Positions 35,666 through 44,784 of a DNA stretch of 64,000 nucleotides are shown piece after piece. The notes beneath the pieces are model-generated. The model searched no databases, was not told the DNA's origin, and worked only from the letters and a program-made list of their open reading frames with translations. The first letter of the stretch is position 1. Every line of letters begins with the position of its first letter. A program made the position numbers and the translations under genes. The DNA is from Deltaproteobacteria bacterium RIFOXYD12_FULL_56_24 (GTDB lineage Bacteria > Desulfobacterota > Desulfobulbia > Desulfobulbales > Desulfurivibrionaceae): contig MGTD01000064.1 in NCBI GenBank assembly GCA_001799285.1, positions 1-64,000 on the forward strand, read 5' to 3'.

Positions 35666-36784
35666 ATGGAAAACGATTTCTACAAAACCCTCGGAGTCGC
35701 CCCGGATGCGGCAGCCGAGGAAATAAAAAAAGCGTACCGCAAACTGGCCATGAAATACCATCCGGACAAAAATCCGGGGGACAAGGCGGCTGAAGATAAA
35801 TTCAAATCAGCAGCCGAGGCCTACGAAATTCTCGGTGATCTGGAAAAACGGAAGATCTACGACCGCTATGGGGTAGCCGGCCTGAAAGACAGCGGCTACA
35901 GCGGGCCTGGCAATTTTGAGGACATCTTCTCAAGCTTTGGCGATATCTTCGGCGACATGTTCGGGGGCCGCTCCGGGCAAAGGCGCCAGGGCCCCATCCA
36001 AGGAAACGATCTGCGCTATGATCTGGGCATCAGCTTCATGGATGCGGTGCACGGCGCGGAAAAAGAGATAGAAATCACCAGGCGGGAAACCTGCTGGACC
36101 TGCGACGGCACCGGCTTGCGCCCCGGTCACAAACCGGCAACCTGCCCCACCTGCAAGGGCCATGGTCAGGTGGTGCACGCGCAAGGTTTTTTCCGGGTAC
36201 AGACCTCCTGCCCGAAATGTCACGGCGAAGGCACCATCATTACCGAGCCATGCAATGATTGCCAGGGCGAAGGGCTGATCAAAAAAAGCAAAAAGGTGTC
36301 GCTGAAGATTCCGGCCGGAGTCGACACTGGCGCCCGCATGCGGTTGCGGGGCGAAGGCGAGGGTGGCCGCAAGGGTGGTTCACCGGGCGACCTGTATGTA
36401 ATCATGCATGTGGAGCCCCATGAGTTCTTCCAGCGGGAAGGCAATGAGATCCATTGCCGTTTCCCCCTTGGCATGGTGCAGGCCACCTTGGGCACCACGG
36501 TAGAGGTGCCGACCATAAATGGAACCCGGCAGCTGGTTATCCCGGCGGGAACCCAACCCGGCCATATCTTCACCCTGAAAGGCGAAGGCGTTCCCTCCCT
36601 GAGGGGCGGAAGCCCCGGAAACATGATCGTTGAGATCAAAGTTGTCATCCCGAATAAACTCTCCTCTCGGGAAAAGGATCTGCTCGAAGAGATTGACTCC
36701 CTGCAAAAAGAAAGGAACGGTGCCCAGGAGGAAGAGGGCTTTTTTCAGAAAATCCTTCACAAATTCACTGAGGAAAATCCTTGA
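35666..36784 (+). CDS. dnaJ: Chaperone protein DnaJ
   Basis: DnaJ delivers substrates to DnaK and stimulates its ATPase. The 372-residue protein has the J domain (1-70, HPD at 32-34), a Gly/Phe region ([18 protein letters not shown]) and four zinc-binding CxxCxGxG repeats ([32 protein letters not shown]). The substrate-binding C-terminal domains follow (GQPGDLYV-like [12 protein letters not shown]). It is full length. No dnaK or grpE is adjacent; it is instead linked to rpoZ and moaC. Confidence 0.95.
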   Translation: MENDFYKTLGVAPDAAAEEIKKAYRKLAMKYHPDKNPGDKAAEDKFKSAAEAYEILGDLEKRKIYDRYGVAGLKDSGYSGPGNFEDIFSSFGDIFGDMFGGRSGQRRQGPIQGNDLRYDLGISFMDAVHGAEKEIEITRRETCWTCDGTGLRPGHKPATCPTCKGHGQVVHAQGFFRVQTSCPKCHGEGTIITEPCNDCQGEGLIKKSKKVSLKIPAGVDTGARMRLRGEGEGGRKGGSPGDLYVIMHVEPHEFFQREGNEIHCRFPLGMVQATLGTTVEVPTINGTRQLVIPAGTQPGHIFTLKGEGVPSLRGGSPGNMIVEIKVVIPNKLSSREKDLLEEIDSLQKERNGAQEEEGFFQKILHKFTEENP

Positions 36785-36807
36785 TTCTTTCTCACGGGAC
36801 AACGACA

Positions 36808-37302
36808 ATGAGCGACCATAGTTTGGCGACAAACCAGTTTACCCATTTTGACGAAGCTGGCAATGCCCGCATGGTGGACGTAGGCGGCAAAAACGAAACT
36901 ATCCGCGAAGCAACGGCTTGCGGCGCCATTTCTCTTTCAGCGCAAGCGTTTCAGCTGGTGCGGGAAGGAAATATTGCCAAGGGGGATGTACTCGGGGTTG
37001 CCCGGATCGCCGGGATTATGGCCGCCAAAAAGGTCGATGCCCTTATCCCCCTGACCCACCCTTTGGCCATCAACAAAGTGAATGTGGACTTTGACCTTGA
37101 CGATGAGACCCACACCATAGGGATTACCGCCACGGTAGGAATAACCGGCAGAACCGGAGTCGAGATGGAAGCGCTCACCGCCGTCTCGGTTGCCGCCCTG
37201 ACCATTTATGATATGTGTAAGGCTGTGGACAAAGGCATGATCATCAATAACATCAGACTGGAAAGGAAAATCGGGGGCAAAAGCGGAAACTATCAACGAT
37301 AG
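36808..37302 (+). CDS. moaC: Cyclic pyranopterin monophosphate synthase MoaC
   Basis: MoaC converts the MoaA product to cPMP in molybdenum-cofactor synthesis. The 164-residue protein has [18 protein letters not shown], the conserved [49 protein letters not shown] and [20 protein letters not shown] 36808 gives the usual N-terminus MSDHS; the longer open frame overlaps the dnaJ end. No other moa gene is near. Confidence 0.95.
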   Translation: MSDHSLATNQFTHFDEAGNARMVDVGGKNETIREATACGAISLSAQAFQLVREGNIAKGDVLGVARIAGIMAAKKVDALIPLTHPLAINKVNVDFDLDDETHTIGITATVGITGRTGVEMEALTAVSVAALTIYDMCKAVDKGMIINNIRLERKIGGKSGNYQR

Positions 37303-37341
37303 CAATGACGCTTGTCCAAGATATACCAAGGGAGCAAGACC

Positions 37342-37707
37342 GTGAACAGAGAACAGCTTGAACATTTTCGTCAAAAGCTCGAGGCCATGAGCCAGGATCT
37401 TTTGCAGGAGGCGGAAAAAACCATCCACGAGATGAACGACAGCACGGAAAATTATCCCGATCCTACCGACCGGGCCAGCGCCGAATCCGACCGGAGTTTC
37501 GAACTCCGCATCCGTGACCGCGAACGCAAGCTGCTGATCAAAATCAGGGAAGCCATCGAACGCATTGATGAAGGTGCCTACGGTATTTGCGAAGAATGCG
37601 GCGACGAAATATCGAGCAAACGTCTTGAGGCGCGACCGGTGACAACCCAATGCATCGAATGCAAGACCCTCCAGGAAAATCAGGAAAAGGCGCAAAAAGG
37701 GTTATAA
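37342..37707 (+). CDS. dksA: DksA/TraR family zinc-finger transcription factor
   Basis: DksA binds the RNA polymerase secondary channel and works with ppGpp. The 121-residue protein has a coiled-coil with the acidic tip (about NYPDPTDRASAESDRSFELR) and a C4 zinc finger YGICEECGDEISSKRLEARPVTTQCIECK. GTG 37342 is preferred because GGGAG lies 8 nt before it; an upstream TTG at 37312 lacks a site. It lies 9 bp before galT, so it is probably in the same transcript. Confidence 0.88.
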   Translation: MNREQLEHFRQKLEAMSQDLLQEAEKTIHEMNDSTENYPDPTDRASAESDRSFELRIRDRERKLLIKIREAIERIDEGAYGICEECGDEISSKRLEARPVTTQCIECKTLQENQEKAQKGL

Positions 37708-37716
37708 GAGACCACG

Positions 37717-38718
37717 ATGCCTGAACTACGCAAAGACCCGATCATTGGCCGCTGGATCATCATCTCCACCGAACGGGGCAAGCGGCCCACTGATTTCATT
37801 GTGGAAAAAAATGAAGGCAGGGGTGGATTCTGCCCCCTGTGCCCAGGCAACGAGAATACAACGCCTCCGGAAGTTCTCAGCTACTCCAGCATCGATGGCC
37901 ATCAAAACAACAAGCCGGGCTGGGATCTGCGGGTTGTCCCCAACAAGTACCCAGCCCTCGTCATCGAAGGCAATCTCAACAAGGAAGGGAATGGCCTCTA
38001 TGACCGGATGAACGGAATCGGAGCCCACGAGGTCATCATCGAGACCCCGGACCACAACGAATCCTTCACCAGACTGCCGCCGGAGCGCATGATCAAGGTT
38101 TTTCTGGCCTACCGGGATCGGCTGCTCGATCTAGCCCAGGATCCGCGCTTCCGTTATGTCATGGTTTTCAAGAATTTTGGCGCCGCGGCTGGAGCTTCCT
38201 TGGAACACTCTCACTCTCAGCTCATTGCCCTGCCCATTCTGCCGCGCATGATCAGCTCCGAACTCGAAGGGAGTCTTTCCTATTACAAATACAAGGAACG
38301 CTGCATTTTCTGCGATATTATCCGGCAGGAGCTAAACCAGAACCAGCGGGTGGTGGTCGAAAACGACCTGTTCATCACCATTGTCCCCTATGCGCCCCGC
38401 TCGCCTTTTGAAATGTGGATACTGCCCAAGCACCACGCTTCGTCATACCTTGCCATGGATGACAATCACTTCAAGGCTCTCACTGCGATTTTTTCCGAGA
38501 GCATGCGTCGGCTGGATGCCTGCATCCCCAATGTTCCCTATAATTTTGTCCTGCATGGCGCGCCCTTGCGCTCACAGCCCTTGGAGCATTACCACTGGCA
38601 TTTTGAAATCATGCCCAAACTGACGATGATTGCCGGTTTTGAATGGGGCTCTGGTTTTTATATCAACCCCATCCCGCCGGAAGAAGCAGCTCAGTTTTTA
38701 AGAGACGCGACGATTTGA
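37717..38718 (+). CDS. galT: Galactose-1-phosphate uridylyltransferase
   Basis: GalT exchanges UMP between UDP-glucose and galactose-1-phosphate (Leloir pathway). The 333-residue HIT-superfamily enzyme starts MPELRKDPIIGRWIIIST. It has metal-binding C39/C42 (FCPLCPGNE), the active-site block EHSHSQ with nucleophile H166, a second Cys pair region (CIFCDI), and HYHWHFEIMP near the C-terminus. Short bacterial and archaeal GalT-like proteins may also be nucleotide-sugar transferases of other specificity. A MITE begins 7 bp after the stop. Confidence 0.9.
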   Translation: MPELRKDPIIGRWIIISTERGKRPTDFIVEKNEGRGGFCPLCPGNENTTPPEVLSYSSIDGHQNNKPGWDLRVVPNKYPALVIEGNLNKEGNGLYDRMNGIGAHEVIIETPDHNESFTRLPPERMIKVFLAYRDRLLDLAQDPRFRYVMVFKNFGAAAGASLEHSHSQLIALPILPRMISSELEGSLSYYKYKERCIFCDIIRQELNQNQRVVVENDLFITIVPYAPRSPFEMWILPKHHASSYLAMDDNHFKALTAIFSESMRRLDACIPNVPYNFVLHGAPLRSQPLEHYHWHFEIMPKLTMIAGFEWGSGFYINPIPPEEAAQFLRDATI

Positions 38719-38725
38719 TGGACTC

Positions 38726-38879
38726 GTAACAACGCAACTGATCACGGGGTATGCCCCAAGAGGTAAAAGAACCACGGAATAAGCGGCCACAGGGGGCCGC
38801 AGGTTGCGGCAAGCGGGACGGCGATGCGTACTTTTGTCCGTGAGCCGGACCGATCGCCGCATTTGCACCTTTGCGTTAC
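38726..38879 (+). mobile_element. IS66-type MITE, subtype C, rearranged copy
   Basis: GTAACAACGCAACTGATCACGG to TTTGCGTTAC. The interior matches the other subtype-C copies (CCACGGAATAAGCGGCCAC, GCCGCAGGTTGCGGCAAGCG, GCGTACTTTTGTCCGTGAG, CGATCGCCGC), in opposite orientation to 11332-11485. No 8-bp duplication is found, and both ends are altered to CGTAAC..CGCAA/TTGCGTTACG. It is therefore an old or recombined copy. Confidence 0.7.
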
Positions 38880-38907
38880 GTTTTTTAGTTGTGACAAGAC
38901 CGTCAAG

Positions 38908-38959
38908 TCTGAATTGAACAGCTTGCCTGCTCAAACTAAACTTATGCCCTTTGGGTGTA
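38908..38959 (+). repeat. Family-A double hairpin next to a response-regulator start
   Basis: Stem TTGAACAG (38914-38921), loop CTTGC, stem CTGCTCAA (38927-38934; one A/C mismatch), then ACTAAACTTATGCCCTTTGGGTG with the second CCC-TTT-GGG hairpin. It ends about 12 bp before the start codon of the receiver gene and abuts its ribosome site AGAGGA. Confidence 0.7.
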
Positions 38960-38970
38960 TAGAGGAATCC

Positions 38971-39321
38971 ATGAAAAAGATACTGCTTGTTGACGATGAA
39001 GACAGCATCCATCTCTTGTACCGCGAAGAGTTGGAAGAAGAGGGCTACGAGGTCCACTCGTCTCTCTCCGGGGAAGAAGCCCTCACCCAGATGAAGATTA
39101 TTATGCCGGACCTTATCATCCTTGACATCAATATGCCCGGCATCAACGGAATCGACGTCCTTCGCCAGATAAAGGAAATGAATCCCACCCTGCCGGTGAT
39201 CCTGAGCTCCGCCTACCAGGAGTTCAAACAGGATCTCGCTACCTGGGCTTCCGATGAGTACATAGTCAAATCGTCAAACCTGGAAGAACTCAAGGCCGCA
39301 GTAAAAAAACATCTTACCTGA
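38971..39321 (+). CDS. Single-domain response regulator
   Basis: The 116-residue receiver starts MKKILLVDDEDSIHLLYREEL with D9, phospho-acceptor D52 (LIILDINMPGINGIDVL), S in ILSSAY and K in YIVKSS. There is no output domain. ATG 38971 follows AGAGGAATCC. No partner kinase is adjacent. Upstream in-frame sequence belongs to repeats and is not coding. Confidence 0.88.
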   Translation: MKKILLVDDEDSIHLLYREELEEEGYEVHSSLSGEEALTQMKIIMPDLIILDINMPGINGIDVLRQIKEMNPTLPVILSSAYQEFKQDLATWASDEYIVKSSNLEELKAAVKKHLT

Positions 39322-39472
39322 GATCCGTAGCCGCCTGGAAAATGCAGATCAACAGGCACCCTCCAGCCAATGGACGTAACCGTTCACCAAGAGTTTTAAA
39401 AACCCCCAATTGTAAAGGTTCACGAGCGCAGCCAGCTTGCCAGGCAGATCCGCTGCTGGCGGACATTTACCA

Positions 39473-40225
39473 ATGAGTGACATGAAAGATATCCAAGGAC
39501 AGCGTGATTACCGCCGGATCAATATCAAAAAGGTGGGGGTAAAAAACATCTCCTACCCGGTCACGGTTCTGGATAAGGCCCGTAAGACTCAAAAAACCGT
39601 GGCCTCGGTCAACATGTACGTCAATCTTCCCCACCAGTTCAAGGGTACCCACATGAGCCGGTTCGTGGAAATACTCAACCGGTTCCATGGCGAGATCAAC
39701 CTGAAAAGTATTCACCGTATTCTCGAGGAGATGAAGATCCGGCTCCAGGCTGAAGCGGCTCACTTGGAAATCACCTTCCCTTATTTTTTAAAAAAATCTT
39801 TCGGACAAGCACAATCGGTGGGCATGAATGAATACCGTTGTACCATGCATGGCTCTCTGGACAAAACCGACGACCTCATCCTGGAAATTCAGGTGCCCAT
39901 TTCCCCTCCGCTCCCGGCCAGGATGGACCATGGCATGCCGCGCTCCCTCGGCCACTGGGGCAGGGCGACCATCCGGTTGCGATTCAAAAATTTTATCTGG
40001 ATCGAGGATATCATCCAACTGGTGGAAGAGGTAACTTCCCACGATCTCTGCTGGCCCGCAGCAGGAACCTGCCCGGAATACACCCTTTCCGTGGAAAGCA
40101 TTACTACAGCCTTGGGCCGCAAGCTTGAAAACCAGCCGGCCATCGCCTGGTTTTCCATTCTGGTAGAAAACCTTTCGCAAGGCTATAGTACTTTTGCCTC
40201 CCTGGAATGGCAGGATGACATGTAA
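39473..40225 (+). CDS. GTP cyclohydrolase FolE2 (MptA)-family protein lacking the metal-binding Cys motif
   Basis: The family opens GTP to 7,8-dihydroneopterin triphosphate for folate or queuosine synthesis. The 250-residue protein has the family core DIQGQRDYRRINIKKVGVKNISYPVTV, MYVNLPHQFKGTHMSRFVEIL and AIAWFSILVENLSQGYSTFASLEW. Where canonical FolE2 has CPCS and AHNQR, this protein reads VPISPPLPARMDHGMPRSLGHW (141-162), with no Cys. It may bind metal differently, be inactive, or have another role. The start at 39473 has no strong ribosome site. glyS follows after 31 bp. Confidence 0.82.
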   Translation: MSDMKDIQGQRDYRRINIKKVGVKNISYPVTVLDKARKTQKTVASVNMYVNLPHQFKGTHMSRFVEILNRFHGEINLKSIHRILEEMKIRLQAEAAHLEITFPYFLKKSFGQAQSVGMNEYRCTMHGSLDKTDDLILEIQVPISPPLPARMDHGMPRSLGHWGRATIRLRFKNFIWIEDIIQLVEEVTSHDLCWPAAGTCPEYTLSVESITTALGRKLENQPAIAWFSILVENLSQGYSTFASLEWQDDM

Positions 40226-40256
40226 CCATATTAAAAAATATCGCGAGAAAACACCC

Positions 40257-42332
40257 ATGCACAACGAACTCCTCTTTGAAATCGGCACCGAAGAAATCCC
40301 GGCCGGCTATATAATGCCAGCCCTTTCGCAATTGGAAAAAATCTTCGCCGACCGGCTGACCGCTCTAGCCCTTCCCTATACCGGCCTGCGCACTACAGCT
40401 ACCCCCCGACGTCTTGCCGTGTCGATCAGCGGCCTGGCCGAACGCCAGCCGGACAGGGAAGAGGAAATTCTCGGCCCCCCAAAAAAGGCGGCCTTTGACC
40501 AGAATGGCCAGCCAACCCAGGCAGCCATAGGTTTTGCCAAGACCAGGGGGGTTTCGGTAGAGGCCCTGGAAATTGTGGCAACGCCAAAGGGGGAGTACCT
40601 CATGGTCCGCATCGATCAGATTGGCCGCCAGACTTCGGAACTCCTTGGCGAGTTGCTGCCTGAGGTTATTGCCAGCCTCAATTTCCCGAAATCCATGCGC
40701 TGGGGCGCAGGCCGCACCAGCTTCGCCCGCCCGATCCAGTGGCTGTTGGCCGTCTATGGCGGCAAGACCGTTTACTTCTCCCTGGACACCATCAACAGCG
40801 GCAACACCACCTGCGGCCACCGTTTCATGGCCAGAGGGCCTTTCCCGGCAACCTGTTTTAGAGATTATGTCGAAATTCTGCGCACGGCCCAAGTCCTGGT
40901 GGATCCTGCGGAGCGACGCGCTGCGGTTATTGCCGAGATCAACAAGGCGGCCCAACAGGCGGGCGGAACGATTCTCCAGGATGACGAGTTGGTAAACACG
41001 GTATGCAATCTGGTGGAGAAGCCTTTCGCCCTCTGCGGCATCTTTGAAGAACGTTTTCTCGCCCTGCCCCGCGAGGTATTGATCACCTCCATGCGGGAGC
41101 ATCAGAAATATTTTGCCGTTGTTGACTGCACTGGTAAACTCATGCCCCATTTCGTCGCGGTGAACAACACGGAAACCAAGGACGCCAAGCTTGCCGCCGA
41201 TGGCCACCAGCGGGTAATCCGGGCGCGGCTGGAGGATGCCTTTTTCTTCTTCAAGGAAGACCAGCGCCGCACCCTGAAGGATCGGGTCGAAGACCTCTCT
41301 GGCGTCATCTTCCAGAACAAGCTGGGGACCATGCTTGACAAGACCCGCCGCCTTACCAGCCTTGCCGGTCTGCTGGCCAGAAAGCTTGCCCCGGAACATC
41401 TGGCCCAGACCGAACGGGGTGCCCTCCTTGCCAAGACCGATCTGCTCACCGACATGGTGGGGGAGTTTCCCACCCTGCAAGGAGCGATCGGCCAGGATTA
41501 CGCCCTGCTCAGCGGCGAAACACCTGAAGTTGCCACGGCCATCCGGGAACATTACCTGCCAGTCAGAGCCGGAGGCCCGCTGCCCGCTTCAATCCCCGGC
41601 GCCTTGGTCGGCATGGCTGACCGGCTTGACTCCATCACCGGCTGCTTCGGCATCGGCCAGATCCCCACCGGCACCACCGACCCCTTCGGTCTGCGTCGCC
41701 TCTCGCTGGGACTTCTTCATATCATCAACGCCATGGGCTTCAGCCTCTCGCTTACCGAGTTCGTGGATGAAGCTCTTTCCCTTTACGAAGACAGGCTGAC
41801 GGTTCCCCGGGCCGAGACCCGTCGCAATGTACTCGAGTTCATCAAGGGCCGTTTTGGCAATGATCTCGTCAGTCAGGGAATTCCTGCCGAAGCGGTGGAT
41901 GCGGTCACCTCGGTCTCTTTCGACGATCCGCTTGACTGCAGGCGAAGAATCAACGCCCTGCTGGCCATCAGCAGCCAGGAATCCTTCACCATCCTGGCCG
42001 GGGCCTTCAAGCGGGTGATTAATATTATCAAAGATAACGGAGACACCAAGGTACAAGCGGCACTGCTCAGCGAAAGTGCCGAACAAAAACTCCACGAGAC
42101 ATACCTGGCTGTCCGCCAGGAGGTGGCCCCCATGCTTGCAGCAGGCGATTACGAAAAAGCCCTGACCGTAATTCTCAAAATGAAGGAGTCGGTTGACACC
42201 TTTTTTGAAGAAGTCATGGTCATGGTGGAGGATGAGAGGGTGCGGGGCAACCGGTTGAATCTGCTGACCGCCATAGCCCACCTCTTCCTGCAGATCGGCG
42301 ATTTCTCAAAGATGAACGCCGGCAATCAGTAA
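40257..42332 (+). CDS. glyS: Glycyl-tRNA synthetase beta subunit
   Basis: The 691-residue protein is the tRNA-binding subunit of the bacterial alpha2-beta2 glycyl-tRNA synthetase. It starts MHNELLFEIGTEEIPAGYI. It has TPRRLAV, EILGPPKKAAFD, LNFPKSMRWG, RFARPIQWLL-like SFARPIQWLLAVYGG, LPREVLITSMREHQKYFAV, GALVGMADRLDSITGCFGIGQIPTGTTDPFGLRR and a C-terminal anticodon-binding DALR-like region. It is full length. The alpha subunit gene glyQ is not in the window, which is unusual because glyQS are commonly paired. Confidence 0.96.
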   Translation: MHNELLFEIGTEEIPAGYIMPALSQLEKIFADRLTALALPYTGLRTTATPRRLAVSISGLAERQPDREEEILGPPKKAAFDQNGQPTQAAIGFAKTRGVSVEALEIVATPKGEYLMVRIDQIGRQTSELLGELLPEVIASLNFPKSMRWGAGRTSFARPIQWLLAVYGGKTVYFSLDTINSGNTTCGHRFMARGPFPATCFRDYVEILRTAQVLVDPAERRAAVIAEINKAAQQAGGTILQDDELVNTVCNLVEKPFALCGIFEERFLALPREVLITSMREHQKYFAVVDCTGKLMPHFVAVNNTETKDAKLAADGHQRVIRARLEDAFFFFKEDQRRTLKDRVEDLSGVIFQNKLGTMLDKTRRLTSLAGLLARKLAPEHLAQTERGALLAKTDLLTDMVGEFPTLQGAIGQDYALLSGETPEVATAIREHYLPVRAGGPLPASIPGALVGMADRLDSITGCFGIGQIPTGTTDPFGLRRLSLGLLHIINAMGFSLSLTEFVDEALSLYEDRLTVPRAETRRNVLEFIKGRFGNDLVSQGIPAEAVDAVTSVSFDDPLDCRRRINALLAISSQESFTILAGAFKRVINIIKDNGDTKVQAALLSESAEQKLHETYLAVRQEVAPMLAAGDYEKALTVILKMKESVDTFFEEVMVMVEDERVRGNRLNLLTAIAHLFLQIGDFSKMNAGNQ

Positions 42333-42426
42333 GCTGGACTTGGGGCGAGTTCACCGGCCTGACCTCCAACCAAGAAAGGGGCACGAGGAACAGGCCCTGT
42401 ACCAGCCATGACGGGAAGGGCCAAAC

Positions 42427-43026
42427 TCATAAACCGTCCAGCAGCGCAATTACCTTGTGGTGCAATAACGCTTCCAGAACCTCGGTCATGGGCAATCCCA
42501 CCACATTGGTATAGGAACCGCTTATTTCCGGGACCAGAAAACAGCCCTTCCCTTGAATCCCGTAAGCTCCCGCCTTGTCCAGGGGTTCGCCGGTGCGCAC
42601 GTAAGCCCGGCATAACTCCGGGGTGAGCGCCAGGAACCGGACTCTGGTACAGACGGTTTTCGTAGCCAGCTCGCCTGTTGCCTGCCGGCAAAGGGCAAAT
42701 CCGGTCCACACCTCATGCCAGCGGCCGGAAAGGCGCATGAGCATGACGCAGGCCTCCGCTGCATCGCTCGGCTTGCCGAGAATTTCATCGTCCAGCACCA
42801 CTGCGGTATCGGCGGCCAGCACCCAGGCGCCAGGCTCTGCAACCGCCCGGGCCTTTTCCCGGGCCAAACGCGCGACAAAATCGGCAGGCTGTTCGCCGGA
42901 CTGCGGGGTTTCATCGATATCCATCACCCGGACCTCAAAAATAAGACCCACCTCGGCAAGAAAATCACGCCGCCGGGGCGAGCCCGAGGCGAGGATCAGC
43001 CGCTCCTGGGTGCGGAAGGCTTCCAT
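42427..43026 (-). CDS. maf: Maf-family nucleoside triphosphate pyrophosphatase
   Basis: Maf proteins hydrolyse dTTP/UTP or modified nucleotides and are linked to septum control. The 199-residue product has LILASGSPRRRDFLAEVGL (the SxSPRR motif), LAREKARAVA, VLAADTAVVLDDEILGKPSD (the DT metal site) and AGAYGIQGKGCFLV. ATG 43026 is chosen for family length. It starts 10 bp after the fabL-like stop and is probably cotranscribed with it. Confidence 0.92.
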   Translation of the reverse strand: MEAFRTQERLILASGSPRRRDFLAEVGLIFEVRVMDIDETPQSGEQPADFVARLAREKARAVAEPGAWVLAADTAVVLDDEILGKPSDAAEACVMLMRLSGRWHEVWTGFALCRQATGELATKTVCTRVRFLALTPELCRAYVRTGEPLDKAGAYGIQGKGCFLVPEISGSYTNVVGLPMTEVLEALLHHKVIALLDGL

Positions 43027-43036
43027 GGACTCTCGC

Positions 43037-43789
43037 TCAGGCCCTGATGGAGTAGCCACCGTCCACGACGATGGTCTGCCCCTGGATCATGGCGGCCAGA
43101 TCGCTGCAAAGAAACAGGGCGACATCCGCCACATCCTCTGGGGTGGTAAGCCGCCCCATGGGGGTGCGTTTCAGGGCGCCATCGAGGATCTGCTCCCGGT
43201 TGGGAAATTTCTTCAGGGCCTCGGTATCCACGGCGCCGGCGCTGATGGTATTGACATTGATCCCCATCGGCCCCAACTCCACGGCGAGATGGCGGACCAG
43301 CGACTCAAGCGCCGCCTTGGAAGCGCCCACCGCCGTGTAATTTTCCACGGCCCGCACCGCCCCCATGCTGGAAACCGCCATGATCCTGGCGCCCTTGCTC
43401 ATGAGCGGCACGGCCTGCTGGGTGAGAGAAAGCAGAGCCCGGGCGTTGATCTCCATGGCCCAGTTCCAATGCCGGCTGCTCAGCTCAAGCGCCGGCTTAA
43501 GAACGCCGGACGCCGCGTTGCTGATAAGAAAGTCAAGATGGCCGAATTCGCTCTTGATAAGGGCGAACATGGCCTGCAAATCCTCGTCATTGGCCACGTT
43601 GGCCTTGACCACCAGACAACGGGCCCCTTTCCCCTCGATGAGACGGGCGGAGGCTTCTGCATCCTGCCTGTGGCGCACATAGTTCACCACCAGATCAACC
43701 CCGTTTTCCGCCAGCCGCAAGGCAATTGCCTTGCCGATTCCCCGGGAACTTCCGGTTACCAAGCCCACTTTTCCCCGTAGATTGTACAT
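43037..43789 (-). CDS. fabL: FabL-type enoyl-ACP reductase (SDR family)
   Basis: The 250-residue SDR has the cofactor motif GSSRGIGKAIA (13-23), ISNAASG and SSMGAVRAVENYTAVGASKAAL. In the last segment the Tyr-Lys spacing is YxxxxxxK, the arrangement of enoyl-ACP reductases rather than the YxxxK of FabG. GINVNTISAGAVDTEALKKFPNREQIL matches FabL (enoyl-ACP reductase III) closely. It would carry out the last step of fatty-acid elongation with NADPH. The C-terminus MIQGQTIVVDGGYSIRA is typical. Start ATG 43789. Confidence 0.85.
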   Translation of the reverse strand: MYNLRGKVGLVTGSSRGIGKAIALRLAENGVDLVVNYVRHRQDAEASARLIEGKGARCLVVKANVANDEDLQAMFALIKSEFGHLDFLISNAASGVLKPALELSSRHWNWAMEINARALLSLTQQAVPLMSKGARIMAVSSMGAVRAVENYTAVGASKAALESLVRHLAVELGPMGINVNTISAGAVDTEALKKFPNREQILDGALKRTPMGRLTTPEDVADVALFLCSDLAAMIQGQTIVVDGGYSIRA

Positions 43790-43863
43790 AACCCCTGCTC
43801 CTCTCCGTACTGCCCCGCAAAGGGCTTATCATTATCAATTTGCTGCCCACGATAAAATTTTAA

Positions 43864-43914
43864 GGCCGGAAAGTAAAGAATACTTTCCGGCCGCATCCGG
43901 ATCCGGCTTTTTTT
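43864..43914 (+). terminator. Intrinsic terminator or insulator hairpin
   Basis: A perfect 12-bp stem GGCCGGAAAGTA/TACTTTCCGGCC with a 5-nt loop is followed by a second small palindrome (ATCCGGAT) and a run of seven T (43908-43914). No plus-strand gene ends nearby, so it may insulate the flagellar operon. Confidence 0.65.
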
Positions 43915-44128
43915 GCTTCATTCGGCCAAACCATTTTTGAGGCACCCATTATGCATTTTTGATCAATCTTCGCTGTTTTTTTGACGATTCATCTGCTTGA
44001 AGTCAAAATTATGACAAAAGATTTCCGGATTATCCCTGCAAAAAAAGACCGCCTTACCGGGATATTTCCCAGAAATACATTGAATTACCGATAATTTACA
44101 TATACTGTTACACTCAGCAAAAATCGTA

Positions 44129-44145
44129 CGGCACAATGCTTGCTT
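44129..44145 (+). promoter_or_regulatory. Sigma-54 (RpoN) promoter of the flagellar operon
   Basis: CGGCAC-AATGC-TTGCT fits the -24/-12 consensus TGGCAC-N5-TTGCW at all positions but the first, with exact GG-N10-GC spacing. It is about 70 bp upstream of the fliL start. Flagellar export genes are sigma-54 controlled in many proteobacteria. Confidence 0.7.
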
Positions 44146-44213
44146 TACACCTGAACTTAAAGAAAGGGCTCCAGAATTCTCCGAGCTTCATTTTTCCTTG
44201 AGGAGACCAGACC

Positions 44214-44717
44214 ATGGCAGCAGAGAAAGACCCACAGGCAAAAGAGCAGGTTCCTGAAAAGAAATCCAAGATGCTTCTTTTCATCATCCTTGGCGTAGGC
44301 ATTCTCGTCTTAGGCGGCGGAGGTTTTTTCGCCTATAAGACCTTTCTCGCCCCCAAACCTGCGGCGGAAGAGGCGGCCGGCCATGAAGAGACAAAGAAAG
44401 AATCTGCATCGGTAATCGGAGAGATGCTGGTCATGGAACCCTTTGTCGTCAACCTTGCAGACCCTAAAGGCAAACGCTACCTAAAGGTCAAAATTGAACT
44501 GGAACTTGAAAACAAGGAAGCCGTGGACAAGGCCACGAAAGCGTCACCCAAGCTGCGCGACATGGTCATCATGATGCTCACCAGCCTTGACTTTGAAGAA
44601 GTCATGACCCCGGAGGGCAAGATCAGGGTCCGCGATGAACTGATGGAACGTTTCAACGAGATCATGCGACCAGATCATATCAAAAATATTTATTTTACGG
44701 AATTTGTCGTGCAGTAG
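44214..44717 (+). CDS. fliL: Flagellar basal body-associated protein FliL
   Basis: FliL is an inner-membrane protein around the stator and MS ring. The 167-residue product has a charged cytoplasmic start, one span (LLFIILGVGILVLGGGGFFAY, about 21-42), and the periplasmic FliL domain: MEPFVVNLADPKGKRYLKVKIELELEN, ELMERFNEIM, IYFTEFVVQ. ATG 44214 follows GAGGAGACC. It is the first gene after the sigma-54 promoter. Confidence 0.93.
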   Translation: MAAEKDPQAKEQVPEKKSKMLLFIILGVGILVLGGGGFFAYKTFLAPKPAAEEAAGHEETKKESASVIGEMLVMEPFVVNLADPKGKRYLKVKIELELENKEAVDKATKASPKLRDMVIMMLTSLDFEEVMTPEGKIRVRDELMERFNEIMRPDHIKNIYFTEFVVQ

Positions 44718-44784
44718 CTTCTTGGCCCTTGCACGCCAATGCGAAGCCGTTATTAAAAAAGCCCACAAAACCTAGTAGAAGACC

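Larger units (their letters stand above)
43790..44213. other. Intergenic region upstream of the flagellar operon
   Basis: About 420 bp, AT-rich, with no gene. It holds the strong hairpin/terminator at 43864-43914, a weak sigma-54-like site AGGCAC-CCATT-ATGCA (43940-43955) and a much better one at 44129-44145 next to fliL. The hairpin probably insulates the flagellar operon from upstream transcription. Confidence 0.6.

Noticed and set aside
43940-43955. First sigma-54-like site upstream of fliL
   Set aside because: Spacing is right but both half-sites deviate, and a better site lies close to the gene at 44129; it is kept only as a note in the intergenic entry.
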